The notes beneath the pieces are model-generated. The model did not search any database. It was not told the origin of the DNA and saw only the letters and a list, made by a program, of their open reading frames with translations. Positions 62,069-64,000 of a stretch of DNA of 64,000 bases are shown piece after piece. Position numbers and translations under genes: made by a program. Position 1 is the stretch's first letter; each line of letters opens with the position of its first letter. The DNA is from Cherax quadricarinatus (lineage: Eukaryota; Arthropoda; Malacostraca; Decapoda; Parastacidae), in contig NC_091312.1 of the NCBI RefSeq assembly GCF_038502225.1, positions 29,109,910 through 29,173,909 of the forward strand, in the 5' to 3' direction.

Positions 62069-63331
62069 TATTGCGACCCCTGAATGGGTCACAATGTATA
62101 TAATGTATATTACCTGTACATATAATTTTATATTGCTTATATTTGCTATATTAGCTAAATCGTAAATATATTGCTTTATATTATTGTTTGACTTAGTTAT
62201 ATGATTAGGTAGGATGTAACATTTATACATTATTCAGTGCTCATAGTTAGAGTGTTAAGTAGCTGACAGCCTTGTCTAACTACTGTATTATCACTCTGCT
62301 TGTTTCCCTGCCGGCTTCTGTGTTGCTGCTGTGCAGCAGTCCACGTCATCAGGGTGGGGTGATCACACCTCACCAGGAGTGAGAGTCGGCCTGGCCTGCA
62401 CTAGGGCTTATTGTCTGTTTGACGTGCCTTCCAACAACACGGCCTCTCCAGCTCTCCATTGCTGGTCCTTGTTGGAAGATCATCTCTGTAGCTTTATTGT
62501 TGTTGGTTCTGTGTAACTCTGTTCACAGAACATAGATTAGACTTAGTGATTTTCGACGTTGTACTGAGGTTGTGTGTCTCATAGACACTCTGAGAAACTC
62601 AGGTTCTGAGCTGTAGCTTCTGACCTAATTTGTACTGGTATCTGTGTACTGTCACAGTCGGGGATTTTCTTATGCTGAACTTAGATTCAGTAGTATGGGA
62701 GTTTTGTGACTTTTGTGGAGGATCTGCAGATGGTCCCTACTTAGTGTCGTTATATTATCTCCTTGTTCCTGATTTTGTGTCGCTGTTTCTTGTAATATTG
62801 CTGTTCGGCTTATCAGTCGTTTTATTGTTCAAGCAAGCTGTTCTGATTGCCAGGTTGGTCAAGAAGTTAGTTTATGTGAGGACTTTTAGTCAGTCACTGG
62901 TTAAGTCTAGTCTAGTCTTCAGACATAGCGAACTACTTAGAGCACTTACACACATACACACATACAATGTACCAGATGGTACTTAAAAGCCATAAAGATG
63001 TGACATGAGCCTTCAGCACAATACTACTGTACACGAGAGAAGTGTAGGAACTTGTATCCTATATTATATTCAATTGAGTACTTTAATTTACTTTGATATT
63101 ATACGCCTAGACAACTTTATTGTTATTAATAAACTCATAAAATTTTAATTTCTTTAGTAAGTAGCCTACCAGTTGTAATCCTGAAGCACTATTGAATCTT
63201 ATTGAATTCTAATGGATAATAGAACCAGGATACTGACTACTTGTTACAACAGGCTGGATGCTAGAAGGGCAGTCCTTTCTAGTATTCACTGGAGATCTAT
63301 ATTATTATTTGAAATCACGTTATTTGTAACA
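62069..63331 (+). mobile_element. Second solo LTR copy (1263 bp)
   Basis: Aligns end to end with the LTR at 44400-45663: starts TATTGCGACCCCTGAATGGG (second base changed from G to A), ends TTATTTGTAACA. It is inserted in the GGT/GAT array; ATGG borders both ends (62065-62068 and 63332-63335), but in this array a short match is weak evidence for a target duplication. Differences from copy one are spread throughout, and a 118-codon frame at 62630-62986 differs from its counterpart at many amino acids. No internal retroelement genes are attached. Confidence 0.85.
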
Positions 63332-64000
63332 ATGGTGATGGTGATGGTGGTGGTAATGGTGTTGATAGTGATGATAATAGTGGTGGTGGTGATGGTGGTG
63401 GTGATGGTGATGGTGCTGATGATGGTTGTGGTGGTGACATGGTGGTGATGGTGGTGGAGATGATGATGGTGGTGATGGTGGTGGTGATGATGGTGGTGGT
63501 GGTGATGATGGTGGTTGTGATGCAGATGGTGATGATGGTGATGGTGGTGATGACGGTGTTGGTGATGATGGTTTTGATGGCAGTGATGATGGTGTTGGCG
63601 ATGATGGTAGTGATAGTGGTGATGGTAGTGATGATGGTGGTCGAGATGATGATGGTGGTGGTGATGGTAGTGCTGGTGATGGTAGTGCTGGTGATGATGG
63701 TGATGGTGGAGATGGTGATGGTGGTGATGGTGATGGTGATGGAGGTGGTGATGTTGGTGGTGGTGATGGTGGTGGTGATGGTGGTGATGGTGTTGGTGAT
63801 GATGGTTTTGATGGTTATGGTGGTGTTGGTGATGATGGGAGTGATAATAGTGACGATGGTGGTGGTGATGGTGATGGTGGTGCTGGTTGTAGTGGTGGCG
63901 ATGATGGTGATGATGGTGGTTGTGGTGATGGTGGAGGTGGCGATGATGGTGGTGATGGTGTTGGAGGTGGCGGTGATGTGGTGGTGGTGGTGATGGTGAT
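63332..64000. repeat. GGT/GAT-rich array, part 3 of 3 (runs off the window)
   Basis: GATGGTGATGGTGGTGGT triplets with GATGATGG and GTTGGTGATGATGG variants up to the end of the window. Continuous open frames here have no coding meaning. Confidence 0.95.

Noticed and set aside
61228..62103. Glycine-rich GGDGGG protein resembling a structural or antimicrobial glycine-rich protein
   Set aside because: It is the translated GGT/GAT array, which is split by transposons elsewhere and open in other frames as VMVVV.

Overview
The window is eukaryotic repeat-rich DNA, most likely from an arthropod and probably a decapod crustacean. This rests on the mix of CR1-like LINEs, an RTE-like LINE, a Penelope-like element, long microsatellites and very large minisatellites, plus my unverified recollection that the CR1 3' tail and the LINE 3' UTR resemble sequences common in crayfish and lobster genomes. 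I see no convincing host protein-coding gene. By my estimate about 60% of the 64 kb is tandem repeat and most of the rest is transposable element.

Layout from left to right. At 1-3143 there is a 5'-truncated RTE-like LINE (minus strand), a 20-bp minisatellite that starts exactly where the LINE is cut, and AT-rich sequence. At 3144-7100 a ~3.8-kb 27-bp minisatellite has grown inside a second copy of that LINE's 3' UTR. At 7241-9279 a 5'-truncated but open CR1 reverse transcriptase lies between two (AC)n tracts. At 9466-31745 three huge G-rich arrays (21, 25/26 and 26 bp units) follow almost back to back. At 31750-34990 there is mixed sequence with short tandem repeats, a CR1 relic and a perfect 44-bp palindrome. 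At 35016-39825 come a 24-bp array, microsatellites and fragments of LINE tails.

At 39826-46483 a decayed CR1 is followed by a 34-bp minisatellite interrupted by two insertions: a Penelope-like element fused to a CR1 endonuclease fragment, and a 1264-bp solo LTR with a 5-bp target duplication. At 46484-48101 is unclassified sequence with LTR-like ends. From 48102 to the end runs a GGT/GAT-rich array split by two insertions: a complete minus-strand two-ORF LINE of ~12.9 kb with a 13-bp target-site duplication and a 7-kb 27-bp minisatellite in its 3' UTR, and a second copy of the solo LTR.

The main story is the two-way relation between transposons and tandem repeats. Arrays have arisen inside or at the ends of LINEs (20-bp, both 27-bp arrays, AC and AT tracts), and retroelements have inserted into arrays (34-bp and GGT arrays). 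The many long open frames inside arrays are by-products of stop-free units, not genes. Two array blocks (10275-11585 and 49033-53545) are so noisy, with sharp edges, that consensus errors should be suspected.
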